In this document: positions 37,576-47,000 of the stretch, one piece after another
Layout of the letters: every line of letters starts with the position of its first letter
Numbering within the stretch: position 1 is the first letter of the stretch
Assembly: GCF_003315135.1 (NCBI RefSeq)
Contig: NZ_QNRK01000003.1
Span: 1-64,000, forward strand
From: Roseiarcus fermentans
Lineage (GTDB): Bacteria; Pseudomonadota; Alphaproteobacteria; Rhizobiales; Beijerinckiaceae
Length of the DNA: 64,000 nucleotides
Direction of reading: 5' to 3'
The notes under the pieces: generated by a model
What the model was told of the DNA's origin: nothing
Seen by the model: only the letters and a program-made list of their open reading frames with translations
The model's database searches: none
Program-made: the position numbers and the translations under genes

Positions 37576-38145
37576 ATGTTCCATCGTCATTTCGAGGATT
37601 ATGTCCGCCACGGCCGCCATCGCGAACCCGGACACGGCCCGTTCGGCTGGGGCCGACGCGGCGGCGGCGGGAACGGCCCGCGCGAAGGGCGCATGTTCGA
37701 CGGCGGCGAGCTCAAGCTCGTCATTCTCGCGCTGGTCGCGGAGAAACCCCGCCACGGCTACGAGATCATCAAGGAATTGTCGGAGCGGGTCGGCGGCGAC
37801 TATTCGCCGAGCCCGGGCGTCGTCTATCCGACCCTCACCATGCTCGAGGAGATGGGCTACGCCGCGACCAGCCAGGACGAGCAGGGCCGCAGGCTCTATG
37901 GCGTCACGCCCGAGGGCGAGGCGGCGCTGGCCCGGTCGAAGCCCGAGGTCGACGCCATCTTCGCCCGCTTCTCCGAGCGCGAGGAGGCGCTCGGGCGCGC
38001 CGGCATGGGCTCGGTCATTCGCGCCATGATGAACCTGCGCGCGGCGACCCGGCTCCGCCTGCGCGCCCGCAACGCGACCCCGGAGCAGGTCCAGGCGATT
38101 GTCGACGCCCTCGACCAGGCGGCCAAGACGATCGAGCGGACCTGA
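37576..38145 (+). CDS. PadR family transcriptional regulator
   Basis: 189 residues. A His/Gly/Arg-rich N-terminal extension of about 40 residues precedes a PadR winged helix: LKLVILALVAEKPRHGYEII, then SPSPGVVYPTLTMLEEMGY and the wing QGRRLYGVTPEG. A helical C-terminal dimerisation part follows. PadR proteins commonly repress efflux or stress genes and themselves. The His-rich extension might bind metal, which is speculative. The only strong candidate targets seen are the two palindromes immediately upstream. No efflux gene is cotranscribed, since galE converges after a hairpin. Confidence 0.92.
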   Translation: MFHRHFEDYVRHGRHREPGHGPFGWGRRGGGGNGPREGRMFDGGELKLVILALVAEKPRHGYEIIKELSERVGGDYSPSPGVVYPTLTMLEEMGYAATSQDEQGRRLYGVTPEGEAALARSKPEVDAIFARFSEREEALGRAGMGSVIRAMMNLRAATRLRLRARNATPEQVQAIVDALDQAAKTIERT

Positions 38146-38157
38146 ACCGGCGGCGAT

Positions 38158-38188
38158 CGCCGTCCCCGGCGCGCGAGCGGGGACGGCG
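38158..38188. terminator. strong hairpin between convergent padR and galE
   Basis: A 10-bp perfect stem (CGCCGTCCCC / GGGGACGGCG) with an 11-base loop starts 13 bases past the padR stop, inside the 77-bp convergent gap. No T-run follows directly (GTTTTG is 23 bases further on). Its position and strength suggest a bidirectional terminator. Confidence 0.45.
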
Positions 38189-38222
38189 CGACGGCCGCCC
38201 CCGCGCGCGCGTTTTGCTTGCG

Positions 38223-39221
38223 CTACGGCTCGCGTCCCGGCCGGCTGTTGTGCAGACGGCGCTCCCAGTCGAGGGCCTGGCGCACGATGGCGTCGAGATT
38301 GTCGCGCGTCGGCCGCCAGCCGAGCGTGTTCCTGGCGCGGTCGGCGCGCGCGACGATGGCGGCCGGGTCGCCGGCGCGGCGCGGCGACAGGACCACCTTG
38401 AAATCGACGCCGGAGACGCGCTTGACCACGTCGACGACCTCCCTGACCGTCTGCCCGTGCCCGTAGCCGCAATTGCAGACGATGCTCTCGCCGCCGTCGC
38501 GCAGGTAGCGGAGCGCGGCCAAATGCGCGTCGATCAGGTCGGTCACCTGGATGTAGTCGCGGATGCAGGTGCCGTCGCGGGTCGGATAGTCCTGCCCGAA
38601 AATCTCCATGCTGGGATACATGCCGAGCGCGGTCTGGACCCCGCGCTTGATGAGATGCGTCGCCCGCGGCGTCGACTGGCCGAGCCGCCCTTCGGGATCG
38701 GCGCCGGCGACGTTGAAATAGCGCAGGGCGACGTAGCGGAAATCGTAGGCGCGCGACGCGTCCTCGAGCATCCACTCGACCATCAGCTTCGAGCGTCCGT
38801 AAGGGGAGATCGGCGCGAGCGGCGTCTCCTCCGACACCGGCTCCGACGAGGTCTCGCCGTAGACCGCCGCCGTCGAGGAGAAGATGAAGGTTTTCACGCC
38901 CCCGTTGATCGCCGTCTCGATCAGCGTGCGCGCCTTGGCGGTGTTGTTGAGATAGTAGCCGAGCGGATCGACGACCGAATCCGGCACGACGATCCTGGCG
39001 GCGAAATGGGCGACGGCGTCGATCGCGTGCTCTTCGATCAGCCGTGCGACGAGATCGGCGTCGCCCATGTCGCCGACCACGAGGCGCGCCGGTTCCTTGA
39101 CCGCCCAGTCGAAGCCGGTCGAGAGGTTGTCGAGCACGACCACCTCCTCCCCGGCGTCGAGCAGGCCGAGGGTCATGTGTCCGCCAATGTAGCCGGCGCC
39201 GCCCGTGACCAGTACGCTCAT
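38223..39221 (-). CDS. galE: UDP-glucose 4-epimerase
   Basis: A 332-residue extended SDR that interconverts UDP-glucose and UDP-galactose with tightly bound NAD. The N-terminal VLVTGGAGYIGGHM Rossmann loop, the FSSTAAVYG serine and SPYGRSKLMVEW (catalytic Tyr-x3-Lys) are present, followed by RYFNVAGADPEGRLGQ and the C-terminal LGWRPTRDNLD. The ATG at 39221 has GGAAGGG 8 bases upstream and fixes the start at the Rossmann strand. Divergent from galU, so both nucleotide-sugar genes share a 152-bp control region. Confidence 0.95.
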   Translation of the reverse strand: MSVLVTGGAGYIGGHMTLGLLDAGEEVVVLDNLSTGFDWAVKEPARLVVGDMGDADLVARLIEEHAIDAVAHFAARIVVPDSVVDPLGYYLNNTAKARTLIETAINGGVKTFIFSSTAAVYGETSSEPVSEETPLAPISPYGRSKLMVEWMLEDASRAYDFRYVALRYFNVAGADPEGRLGQSTPRATHLIKRGVQTALGMYPSMEIFGQDYPTRDGTCIRDYIQVTDLIDAHLAALRYLRDGGESIVCNCGYGHGQTVREVVDVVKRVSGVDFKVVLSPRRAGDPAAIVARADRARNTLGWRPTRDNLDAIVRQALDWERRLHNSRPGREP

Positions 39222-39373
39222 TCGATCGCCCTTCCATTCTGCCGTCCCGCGATCCGGCAATTTGTCGTCGAAAGCCGCATGGCGGGCCGCGACCGGATTT
39301 GTTAAGCGGTGACTGATTCGGACGTTACCAAACCGGCGCCCGCTGTGGGGCGCTTTCAGGGACGAAAAAATCC

Positions 39374-40264
39374 ATGAAAAAGCCGATCCGCAAAGCCGTT
39401 CTTCCCGTCGCCGGCCTCGGCACCCGCTTCCTGCCCGCGACCAAGGCCGTCCCCAAGGAGATGATGACGGTCGTCGATCGCCCGATTCTGCAATACATCG
39501 TGGACGAGGCGCGCGAAGCGGGCGTCGAACACTTCATTTTCGTCACCGGCCGCAACAAGGGCGTGATCGAGGATCACTTCGATTCGTCCTACGAGCTCGA
39601 GGACACGCTGAAGCGGCGCGGCAAGGACGGCGCCTACGCCGCCCTGATGGCCGACCTGCCGCCCGCCGGCGCGACCAGCTTCACCCGCCAGCAGGCCCCC
39701 CTCGGCCTCGGCCACGCGGTCTGGTGCGCGCGCGACATCGTCGGCGACGAGCCGTTCGCCGTCCTGCTGCCGGACATGGTGACCAAGCCCGGCGGCGGCG
39801 GCGGCCGCTGCCTCGCCCAGTGCGTCGAGGCCTATAACGAATTCGGCGGCAACATTCTCGCGCTCGAGGAGGTTCCGCCCGAGGAGACGCACCAATACGG
39901 CGTCGTCGCGATCGGCGCCGATCACGGCCGCGCCTGCGAGATCACCGGCATGGTGGAGAAGCCGAAAGCGGGCAAAGCTCCGTCCAACCTGATCATTTCC
40001 GGGCGCTACATCCTGCAGCCGGAGATCTTCCAGATCCTCGAGCTGGTCGACAAGGGCGCAGGCGGCGAGGTCCAGCTGACCGACGGCATGATCCAGCTCG
40101 CCCGCAAGCAAAAGTTTCACGGGGTGAGGTTCGAGGGGACCACCTACGACTGCGGCTCGAAGCTCGGGTTCCTCGCCGCCAACATCGCCTTCGCGCTCAG
40201 CCGGCAAGACCTCGCCGCCGGGCTCAAGGAGGAATTGCGCAAGCTCGGTTTCGTGGCGGGCTGA
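39374..40264 (+). CDS. galU: UTP--glucose-1-phosphate uridylyltransferase
   Basis: GalU (296 residues) makes UDP-glucose, the precursor for GalE and for polysaccharide and glycolipid assembly. The nucleotidyltransferase signature AGLGTRFLPATKAVPKEMM, the metal and sugar-binding region PLGLGHAVWCARDIVGDEPF, and VEKPKAGKAPSNL with RYIL are all present. Length is standard for the bacterial enzyme. kdsD follows 78 bases downstream on the same strand. Confidence 0.96.
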   Translation: MKKPIRKAVLPVAGLGTRFLPATKAVPKEMMTVVDRPILQYIVDEAREAGVEHFIFVTGRNKGVIEDHFDSSYELEDTLKRRGKDGAYAALMADLPPAGATSFTRQQAPLGLGHAVWCARDIVGDEPFAVLLPDMVTKPGGGGGRCLAQCVEAYNEFGGNILALEEVPPEETHQYGVVAIGADHGRACEITGMVEKPKAGKAPSNLIISGRYILQPEIFQILELVDKGAGGEVQLTDGMIQLARKQKFHGVRFEGTTYDCGSKLGFLAANIAFALSRQDLAAGLKEELRKLGFVAG

Positions 40265-40342
40265 CCGGCCCGCCTCGCCGCCCGCTCGCCCGCGGGCGGC
40301 CCAGACCATTGGCCGCCGCGCGCGGCGGTGATAGACACCCGC

Positions 40343-41329
40343 ATGATTCACGAACAGTCCGGCGCCGTCCTTTCGGCGTTGCGAACCCTCGACAACGAAC
40401 GCCGCGGCCTCGAAGCCCTCGAAGCGGCGATGCGCATAGCCGGCGAGGGCGAGCTCGGCGCCGCTTTTTCCCGGGCGGTGGAGACGATCGCGGCCGCCAG
40501 CGGCCGCGTCATCGTCACCGGCATGGGCAAGTCCGGCCACATCGCGCGCAAGATCGCGGCGACGCTCGCCTCGACCGGCCAGCCGGCTTCGTTCGTCCAT
40601 CCCGCCGAAGCCAGTCACGGCGACCTCGGCATGGTGCTGAACGGCGACGTGGTGCTCGCCCTGTCGTGGTCGGGCGAAACCGTCGAGCTCGCCGCCATCG
40701 TCACCTTCGCCAAGCGCTACGCGATCCCGCTGATCGTGATGACCGCGAGCCCCGCGAGCGCGCTCGGCCGCGAGGCCGACATCCGCCTGACGCTGCCGAC
40801 CGCCGAGGAAGCCTGCCCGAACGGCCTCGCGCCGACGACCTCGACGACCATGCAGCTCGCGCTCGGCGACGCGCTCGCGATCGCGCTTTTGGAAAGCCGA
40901 GGGTTCACCGCCCGGGATTTCCGCGACCTGCATCCCGGCGGCAAGCTCGGGGCGAAGCTGCAGCACGTGCGCGACGTCATGCACGCGGGCGAGCGCATTC
41001 CGCGCATCGGCGCGCGCGCGCCGATGGCCGAGGCGATCGTCGAAATGTCCTCCAAGGGGTTTGGCTGCGTCGCGGCGTTCGAGGACGGCAAGCTCGTCGG
41101 CATCGTCACCGACGGCGACCTGCGCCGCCATATCCGCAACGGCTTCTCGCTCGAGACGCCGGTCGCCGAGGTGATGACGCGGAAACCCCGCACCATCGCG
41201 CCGGACGCGCTGGTCGCCGAGGCGCTGGAGCGAATCAGCCAGAAGATCTCGGCCCTGCTCGTGGTCGACGGCGGCGAGGTGGTCGGAATCGTGCACTTCC
41301 ACGACCTCATGCGCATCGGCGCGGTGTGA
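40343..41329 (+). CDS. kdsD: D-arabinose 5-phosphate isomerase
   Basis: A 328-residue KpsF/GutQ-type isomerase that turns ribulose 5-phosphate into arabinose 5-phosphate for KDO synthesis, so it feeds LPS. The SIS domain shows VTGMGKSGHIARKIAATLAS, FVHPAEASHGDLGM and LSWSGET. Two CBS domains begin near residues 205 and 270 (RDVMHAGERIPRI, VMTRKPRTIAP). The ATG at 40343 gives the E. coli KdsD length; a GTG at 40328 is in frame. Despite the name it is unrelated to the araBAD genes nearby. Confidence 0.95.
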   Translation: MIHEQSGAVLSALRTLDNERRGLEALEAAMRIAGEGELGAAFSRAVETIAAASGRVIVTGMGKSGHIARKIAATLASTGQPASFVHPAEASHGDLGMVLNGDVVLALSWSGETVELAAIVTFAKRYAIPLIVMTASPASALGREADIRLTLPTAEEACPNGLAPTTSTTMQLALGDALAIALLESRGFTARDFRDLHPGGKLGAKLQHVRDVMHAGERIPRIGARAPMAEAIVEMSSKGFGCVAAFEDGKLVGIVTDGDLRRHIRNGFSLETPVAEVMTRKPRTIAPDALVAEALERISQKISALLVVDGGEVVGIVHFHDLMRIGAV

Positions 41330-41450
41330 CCGGCCAGGCCGACAGAAGCGGGACCGGCTTTCGCCGCCCGGCTTGTCAAGCTTCGATCACGGGGTCTAAA
41401 CAGGGCTTCGGCCAGTGTTTTTCGGCCGTGAGTCGCACCCCGGGGGTTCC

Positions 41451-41888
41451 ATGAACGCCATCACGCGTCGTTCTCTCATCGTGTCCGGAGCCGCATTGGC
41501 CTCCGGCGCGCTTCTCGGTTCCGCCGAGGCGGCGACCGGATCGATCTCGATCCGCATCCTCAGCGCCGGCTTCATTTTCGGCGCGTCGGTCGGCAGCGGG
41601 ATCCTGCGCTTCGAGGGAACCGACTTCCGGCTGAGGATCGGCGGCGTGAGCGCCGGCGCGACCATCGGCGCCTCCGGCACCGATCTCGTCGGCAGCGCCT
41701 ACCATCTGCGCCAGCCCGCCGACATCGAGGGCATCTATTCGGCGATCGGCGCGGGAATGTCCGTCGCCGGCGGCCGATCGGTCGCGCAGCTCACCAACGC
41801 GCGCGGGGTGGTCCTCAAGCTGCACGGGCGGCAGATGGGGCTGATGTTCTCGATCGACCTCAGCGGCATGTCGATCGCGCTGGGCTAG
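41451..41888 (+). CDS. exported protein of unknown function with Tat-like signal
   Basis: 145 residues. The start NAITRRSLIVSGAALASGAL, ending GSAEA, is a twin-arginine-type signal. The mature part is beta-rich: FGASVGSGILRFEGTDFRLR, the LRQPADIEGIYSAIGAGMS segment and GVVLKLHGRQMGLMFSIDL. The G-S-G-x-L-x-F-x-G strand followed by an R-x-P-A-D-x-x-G-x-Y turn reminds me of small exported alphaproteobacterial proteins of the DUF1134 (EipA) kind, but this is only a resemblance by eye. No operon partner: it is 121 bases past kdsD and convergent with araD. Confidence 0.65.
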   Translation: MNAITRRSLIVSGAALASGALLGSAEAATGSISIRILSAGFIFGASVGSGILRFEGTDFRLRIGGVSAGATIGASGTDLVGSAYHLRQPADIEGIYSAIGAGMSVAGGRSVAQLTNARGVVLKLHGRQMGLMFSIDLSGMSIALG

Positions 41889-41944
41889 GCGTTTGCGCCG
41901 CTCGCGCAGGGGCGCGACCCCGTTTCGAGACTGATTTGCGACTT

Positions 41945-41969
41945 GGGAGCGAGCGCGTCCGGCGCTCCC
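41945..41969. terminator. hairpin between convergent genes
   Basis: GGGAGCG (41945-41951) and CGCTCCC (41963-41969) form a perfect 7-bp stem with an 11-base loop in the 101-bp convergent gap before araD. A second small inverted pair (GGGCG/CGCCC) follows directly. No T-run is seen. Confidence 0.35.
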
Positions 41970-41989
41970 GGGCGGCGGGACGCCCGCGG

Positions 41990-42688
41990 CTACCGCGTCT
42001 GCCCGTAATAGGCGCCGGCGCCGTGCTTGCGGCGAAAATGCTTCGCCAGAAGCTCGGGCTCGATCGGTCCGAGCTTCGGCGCCAGCGTCAGCGACATCAA
42101 CGCCATGTCCGCGATGCATTCCATCGCCACCGCGGTCTCGACCGCCTTGGCGACGCTCGGTCCCCAGGCGAACGGCGCGTGGCGATTGACCAGGACGCCG
42201 GGGAAGTCGGCCGGGTCGATGGCCGCGAACCGCTCGACGATCACGTTTCCCGTCTCCCATTCGTAGGCGCCGGCGATTTCGGCCGCCGTCATCTTGCGGG
42301 TCACGGGAACCTCGCCGTTGAAGTAGTCGGCGTGGGTGGTGCCGAAGATCGGGATCGGCAGCCCCGCCTGGGCGAAGGCGGTCGCGTGCGAGGAGTGGGT
42401 GTGGACGACGCCGCCGATCGATCCGAACGCGAGGAACAGCTTCCGGTGGGTCGGCGTGTCGGACGACGGCCGTAGAGCGCCCTCGACCGTCCGGCCCTCG
42501 AGGTCGACCACGACCATGTCGTTCGGCGTGAGCGCCGCATAATCGACGCCGCTCGGCTTGATCGCGAACACGGCGCGCGCACGGTCGACGACGCTGGCGT
42601 TGCCGAAGGTGAGGTTGATGAGGCCGTGCTTCGGCAGGGCGACGTTGGCCTCGTAGGCCTCGCGCTTGAGTTCGGTGAACTGCGACAT
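41990..42688 (-). CDS. araD: L-ribulose-5-phosphate 4-epimerase
   Basis: AraD (232 residues, E. coli 231) converts L-ribulose 5-phosphate to D-xylulose 5-phosphate, the last step of the isomerase pathway for L-arabinose. A class II aldolase fold with [27 protein letters not shown], the metal-binding [17 protein letters not shown] and [14 protein letters not shown], and the late His in [10 protein letters not shown]. The frame stays open upstream into araA, but the ATG at 42688 gives the conserved N-terminus. Third gene of araB-araA-araD, 17 bases after araA. Confidence 0.95.
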   Translation of the reverse strand: MSQFTELKREAYEANVALPKHGLINLTFGNASVVDRARAVFAIKPSGVDYAALTPNDMVVVDLEGRTVEGALRPSSDTPTHRKLFLAFGSIGGVVHTHSSHATAFAQAGLPIPIFGTTHADYFNGEVPVTRKMTAAEIAGAYEWETGNVIVERFAAIDPADFPGVLVNRHAPFAWGPSVAKAVETAVAMECIADMALMSLTLAPKLGPIEPELLAKHFRRKHGAGAYYGQTR

Positions 42689-42705
42689 GGCTCGACGGCT
42701 CCCGG

Positions 42706-44214
42706 TCAGGCGCGAAAACCCTGGGCGAGGTAGTAGTAGACCTCGTTCGTGCGCAGTTCCTGCTTGAACGCCGGCAGCGTCGTGCCCTCGCCGATCCGGA
42801 CGCATTCGATGCCGGCGATGGTGGCGAAGTCCTCGAGCATCTCGGCGGTCACGGCGTAGCTGAACCCGGTGTGATGCGCCCCGCCGGCCAGAATCCAGCC
42901 GGCGCAGGCGGTCTTGAAGTCGGGCTTGCACTCCCACACCGCGCGCGCGACCGGCAGTTTCGGCAGAACCGGATGATTGACCGCCGTCACCTCGTTGACG
43001 ATCAGCCGGAACCGCGATCCGAGGTCGATCAGCGTCGCGTTGAGGGCCGGGCCGGCGGGCGCGTTGAACACCAGGCGGACCGGATCCTCCCGGGCGCCGA
43101 TCGCCAGCGGATGGATCTCGAGCGAGGGCTTGGCCTCGGCGATCGTCGGACAGACCTCGAGCATGTGCGCGCCGAGCACGAGATGGCCGTCGGGCGGCAG
43201 GTCGTAGGTGTAGTCCTCCATGAACGAGGTTCCGCCCGGCAGCCCGTCGCCCATGACCTTCATGGCGCGCACCAGCGCGGCGGTCTTCCAGTCGCCTTCC
43301 GCGCCGAAGCCGAAGCCGTCGGCCATCAGCCGCTGCGGCGCGAGCCCGGGAAGCTGCTTGAGGCCGTTCAGGTCCTCGAAAGTGGTGGTGAAGCCCTTGA
43401 ATCCGCCCTTGCCGAGAAAGGCGCGCAAGCCGAGTTCGAGCCGCGCGCCGTAGACGAGCGACGGGTGACGGTCGCCGCCGCGGCGCAGCGCCGGCGCGAC
43501 CGTGTAGAGTTCCTCGTACTCGGCCGCGAGCGCCTCCGCTTCCCCGTCCGACACGCCGTCGACCGTCCTGACGAGATCGCCGACCCCGTAGCCGTTGGTC
43601 GAGAAGCCGAACTTCATTTCCGCCGCGACCTTGTCGCCCTCGGTGACGGCGACCTGGCGCATGTTGTCGCCGAACCGGCAGAACCGCGCGCCCTGCCAGT
43701 CGGCCCAGGCGTGGGCGGCGCGCATCCACGCGCCGATGCGCTCGTGCACCTCGGGGTCGGACCAGTGCCCGACCACGACCTTGCGCCCGAGCCGCATGCG
43801 GGTGTGGATGAAGCCGGCCTCGCGGTCGCCGTGCGCCGACTGGTTGAGGTTCATGAAGTCCATGTCGATCGTCGACCACGGCAGGTCGCGATTGAACTGC
43901 GTGTGGAGATGGACGAAAGGCTTCTGCAGGACGTTGAGACCGCGAATCCACATCTTCGAAGGCGAGAACGTGTGCATCCACAGGATGAGCCCGGCGCAAT
44001 TGACGTCGGCGTTCGCCTCCTGGCACAGCTTCACGATCTCGTCCGGAGTGGTGAGAAGCGCCTTGTAGACGACCTTGAGCGGCAGTTTCGGCGAAGCGTC
44101 GAGCGCGCCCGCGACGTTTTGCGCATTGTCGGCGACCTGCCGCAGCGGCCCGGCCCCGTACAGGTGCTGGGAGCCGCAAACGAGCCAGATTTCGGGTTTG
44201 GCTTCGAGAATCAT
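42706..44214 (-). CDS. araA: L-arabinose isomerase
   Basis: AraA (502 residues, E. coli 500) isomerises L-arabinose to L-ribulose as a Mn2+-dependent hexamer. The N-terminal [68 protein letters not shown] and [12 protein letters not shown] segments are the family's catalytic and metal-binding regions (two Glu and two His). Complete and uninterrupted. Its start lies 22 bases after the araB stop. Confidence 0.96.
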   Translation of the reverse strand: MILEAKPEIWLVCGSQHLYGAGPLRQVADNAQNVAGALDASPKLPLKVVYKALLTTPDEIVKLCQEANADVNCAGLILWMHTFSPSKMWIRGLNVLQKPFVHLHTQFNRDLPWSTIDMDFMNLNQSAHGDREAGFIHTRMRLGRKVVVGHWSDPEVHERIGAWMRAAHAWADWQGARFCRFGDNMRQVAVTEGDKVAAEMKFGFSTNGYGVGDLVRTVDGVSDGEAEALAAEYEELYTVAPALRRGGDRHPSLVYGARLELGLRAFLGKGGFKGFTTTFEDLNGLKQLPGLAPQRLMADGFGFGAEGDWKTAALVRAMKVMGDGLPGGTSFMEDYTYDLPPDGHLVLGAHMLEVCPTIAEAKPSLEIHPLAIGAREDPVRLVFNAPAGPALNATLIDLGSRFRLIVNEVTAVNHPVLPKLPVARAVWECKPDFKTACAGWILAGGAHHTGFSYAVTAEMLEDFATIAGIECVRIGEGTTLPAFKQELRTNEVYYYLAQGFRA

Positions 44215-44236
44215 GGGAGTCTTTCGTCGTTGAAGG

Positions 44237-45904
44237 TCAGGCGGCGGCGCGCTGGGCGTATTTGATCTCGATCAGGTCCTTCATGACCCGGCCGAGGTCG
44301 GCGGAGCGGTCGAGGCCGCCGAAACTGTCGTAGAGTTGGCGATAGAGGACGTAGAGCTGGTCGTAGACCGTCCGGTTGGCCTCGATCGGCTGATAATGGA
44401 CCGGCTTGAGGCTGGTCATCGCCGCCTGCGCGGCGGCGAAGTCCGGATGCTGGCCGGCGAGCACAGCGGCCGCGATCGCCGAACCCAGGGCGCAGCTCTG
44501 GCTGGAGCCCGCGACATGCATGGTCCGGCCGGTCACGTCGGCGTAGATCTGCATCAGCAGCGGATTCTTTTCCGCGATGCCGCCGCTGCATACGACCCGG
44601 TCGATCCTGACGCCGTACTCGGCGATGCGCTCGATGATCGCCCGCGCCCCGAAGGCGGTGGCCTCGATCAGGGCGCGATAGACGTCGGCCCGGCTGGTGT
44701 ACAGGTCTTGGCCGAGGATCAGCCCGGTGAGACGCTGGTCGACCAGGATCGTCCGGTTGCCGTTGTTCCAGTCGAGCGCGAGAAGGCCGCTCTGGCCGGG
44801 CTTCTGCTGCTCGGCCTCGGCGGTCAGGGCCGCATGCAGGGCGGCGTCGCCGCGGCAGACCCCCTCGACCCACCACTTGAAGATGTCGCCGACCGCCGAC
44901 TGGCCGGCCTCGATGCCGAAGAAGCCGGGCAGGATCGCGCCCTTGACGATGCCGCAGATGCCGGGAATGTCGGCGACTTCCTCGCTCGCCGACACCACCG
45001 CGCAATCGCAGGTCGAGGTGCCGATCACCTTGACCAGCGTGCCCTCGCGCACCCCGCAGCCGATCGCCCCGTAATGGACGTCGAACTCGCCGATGGCGAT
45101 GGGAATCCCCGCCGTCAGGCCGAGCCTGTCCGCCCATTCCGGCGTGAGCGCGCCGGCGGCCGTGTCGGCGTCCCACGCCTCCTCGTACAGCCGGTCGCGC
45201 AGGTCGGCGAGACGCGGATCGAGCGCGCTCAGGAACGCCTTGTCGGGCAGCCCGCCCCAGTCGTCGGCGTAGAGCGCCTTGTGCCCGGCGGCGCAGACGC
45301 CGCGCTTGATCGCGCGCGGGTCGGTGACGCCGGCGAGCACCGACGGGATCCAGTCGGCGATCTCGACCCAGGAATGGGCCGCCTCGAACACCTCGGGCGC
45401 GACCGCGAGGCAGCGCCAGATTTTCGACCAGAACCATTCCGAGGAATAGACGCCGCCGCATTTGGCGACGTATTGCGGCCGCATGGCGCGCGCCAGTTCC
45501 GTGATCTTCGCCGCCTCGCTCCAGCCGGTGTGGTCCTTCCACAGCCAGCACTGGGCGGAAAGGTTGGCGCTGAAACGCGGGTCGAGCGCCAGCGGGACGT
45601 TCAGCGCATCCACCGGCAGGGGGCTCGAACCCGTGGTGTCGACGCCGATCCCGACGATTTTGGCCGGGCTGAAATCGGGCCGCGCCGAGGCGGCGGCCAG
45701 CGCGCCGCGCACGCTCGCTTCGAGGCCGTAAAGGTAGTCCCTGGGGCTCTGCCGCGCGAGCAGCCCGTCCTTCGCGTCGAGCAGGATGCCCTGCGCGCCG
45801 GACGGATAGTCGATGACGCAGGCGCCGTATTCGGCTCCGTCCGCGCACCGCGCGATCAGCGCCCGGACCGAGTTCGTGCCGTAATCGAGACCTAGGGTAA
45901 ACAT
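44237..45904 (-). CDS. araB: ribulokinase
   Basis: AraB (555 residues, E. coli 566) phosphorylates L-ribulose with ATP. FGGY-kinase features include the N-terminal [14 protein letters not shown] phosphate loop, [42 protein letters not shown] and the C-terminal [20 protein letters not shown]. The ATG at 45904 has GGAG 6 bases upstream; the frame extends to 46144 but that part is not conserved. First gene of the minus-strand araBAD operon. No araC/araR regulator or arabinose transporter is next to it. Confidence 0.95.
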   Translation of the reverse strand: MFTLGLDYGTNSVRALIARCADGAEYGACVIDYPSGAQGILLDAKDGLLARQSPRDYLYGLEASVRGALAAASARPDFSPAKIVGIGVDTTGSSPLPVDALNVPLALDPRFSANLSAQCWLWKDHTGWSEAAKITELARAMRPQYVAKCGGVYSSEWFWSKIWRCLAVAPEVFEAAHSWVEIADWIPSVLAGVTDPRAIKRGVCAAGHKALYADDWGGLPDKAFLSALDPRLADLRDRLYEEAWDADTAAGALTPEWADRLGLTAGIPIAIGEFDVHYGAIGCGVREGTLVKVIGTSTCDCAVVSASEEVADIPGICGIVKGAILPGFFGIEAGQSAVGDIFKWWVEGVCRGDAALHAALTAEAEQQKPGQSGLLALDWNNGNRTILVDQRLTGLILGQDLYTSRADVYRALIEATAFGARAIIERIAEYGVRIDRVVCSGGIAEKNPLLMQIYADVTGRTMHVAGSSQSCALGSAIAAAVLAGQHPDFAAAQAAMTSLKPVHYQPIEANRTVYDQLYVLYRQLYDSFGGLDRSADLGRVMKDLIEIKYAQRAAA

Positions 45905-46323
45905 GCGCGCTCCGAAATTCGCTGCCGCGGACCGGCTCTCTCCGGTTGCAGGGGGGCGGCGGGTTCGCATTCCGGACGGGAGCGCGCTCGCCTCGGCCCG
46001 ACTCCGGGCGGCGGCGGGCGCGTCGCCCGCCCGGCGCACGGATTGTCGCTCCCGCTTCCCATCGCCTCGTCTTTCCTCCGGCCGACGACCGTTCCCGTCG
46101 ACGGTTCTCGGCAATATCCGAGCCCGGGCGTCGCGCCAACACAATTATCATACAAATGCGCCGTCGGCGTCCAGCGGCCGCTCGCACGCAGACCGCCGAA
46201 CGCCGCAGCCGAACCGCTCACGACGCGGGTTTTCGCGGCCAAGCGCGGGCTCGTTCGGCGACGGCGCGGCGAGGGCGCGGCCCCTCGGGACGCGAGTCTC
46301 CGACGCTTCCCTGCGCCCGGCGA
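45905..46323 (-). promoter_or_regulatory. araBAD upstream region with candidate promoter
   Basis: No gene is supported in these 419 bases. On the minus strand TTGGCG (46134-46139) and TATTGC (46111-46116) are 17 bases apart. Immediately upstream is an AT-rich stretch (46140-46158, ACAATTATCATACAAAT on the plus strand) that stands out from its GC-rich surroundings and could be a regulator site. The leader would be about 200 bases, which is long. Assigned by eye. Confidence 0.35.
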
Positions 46324-46977
46324 TCAGGCGAATCGCTTGTAGACGCGGGTCAGGAAGGCGGTGGCGAACAGCGGCGTCAGCAGGTTCAGGACCGGCACGG
46401 CGACCAGCGCGGCGACGATCGCCCCCGCCGCGAACACCTCCAGCCAATGACGGTCGAACAGATCCCGGGCCTCGGCCGCCGACATGTGACGCATCGCCGC
46501 AAGCTGGAAATACTCGCGGCCGAGCAGATAGCCGTTGAGCACGAAGAACGCCGCGAGGCCGACGCCGGTGAAGATCGTGAGCGCGAGCACCGCGACGTTG
46601 ACGACGATCGACAGCAGCGCGAACCGCAGCCCGAACACGAGCGACGGCCACAGCGGCAGGGGACGGCCGGGGACGCCGCGCGGATCGAGGGAGCGCTCGA
46701 CGATCGCGGCGATGTCGTCGAGGTAGAAGCTCGCCACCAGCGAGACCGTCGGCGGGGCGAGAACAATCATGCCGACGACGAGCCCGAGCGCGACGAACGC
46801 CGACAGCAGGGCGCCGAGCCAGGACGTCTCGACGTGAACGTATGACAACGCCAGCCGGTCGAGCCCGACGCCGGCGAGAACCAGGATCGCCGCGGTCAGG
46901 GCCAGGGACTTCGCCATCACGCGCCGGAACGGCGGCGAGACAATCTGGGAAAATGCGTCGAGGGCGTCGCCGATCAT
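46324..46977 (-). CDS. EI24 domain (CysZ-like) membrane protein
   Basis: 217 residues with about five to six TM helices: LALTAAILVLAGVGL, LLSAFVALGLVVGMIVLAP, FALLSIVVNVAVLALTIFTG and the C-terminal VFAAGAIVAALVAVPVLNLL. The central NGYLLGREYFQLAAMRHMS and the end LNLLTPLFATAFLTRVYKR are characteristic of EI24/CysZ proteins. CysZ supports sulfate uptake; for most alphaproteobacterial members the role is unknown. Start at 46977. Last gene of the minus-strand run that begins with the small ORFs near 51.2 kb. Confidence 0.85.
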   Translation of the reverse strand: MIGDALDAFSQIVSPPFRRVMAKSLALTAAILVLAGVGLDRLALSYVHVETSWLGALLSAFVALGLVVGMIVLAPPTVSLVASFYLDDIAAIVERSLDPRGVPGRPLPLWPSLVFGLRFALLSIVVNVAVLALTIFTGVGLAAFFVLNGYLLGREYFQLAAMRHMSAAEARDLFDRHWLEVFAAGAIVAALVAVPVLNLLTPLFATAFLTRVYKRFA

Positions 46978-47000
46978 GGCCCGTCGGGCTCCCTTCCCGC

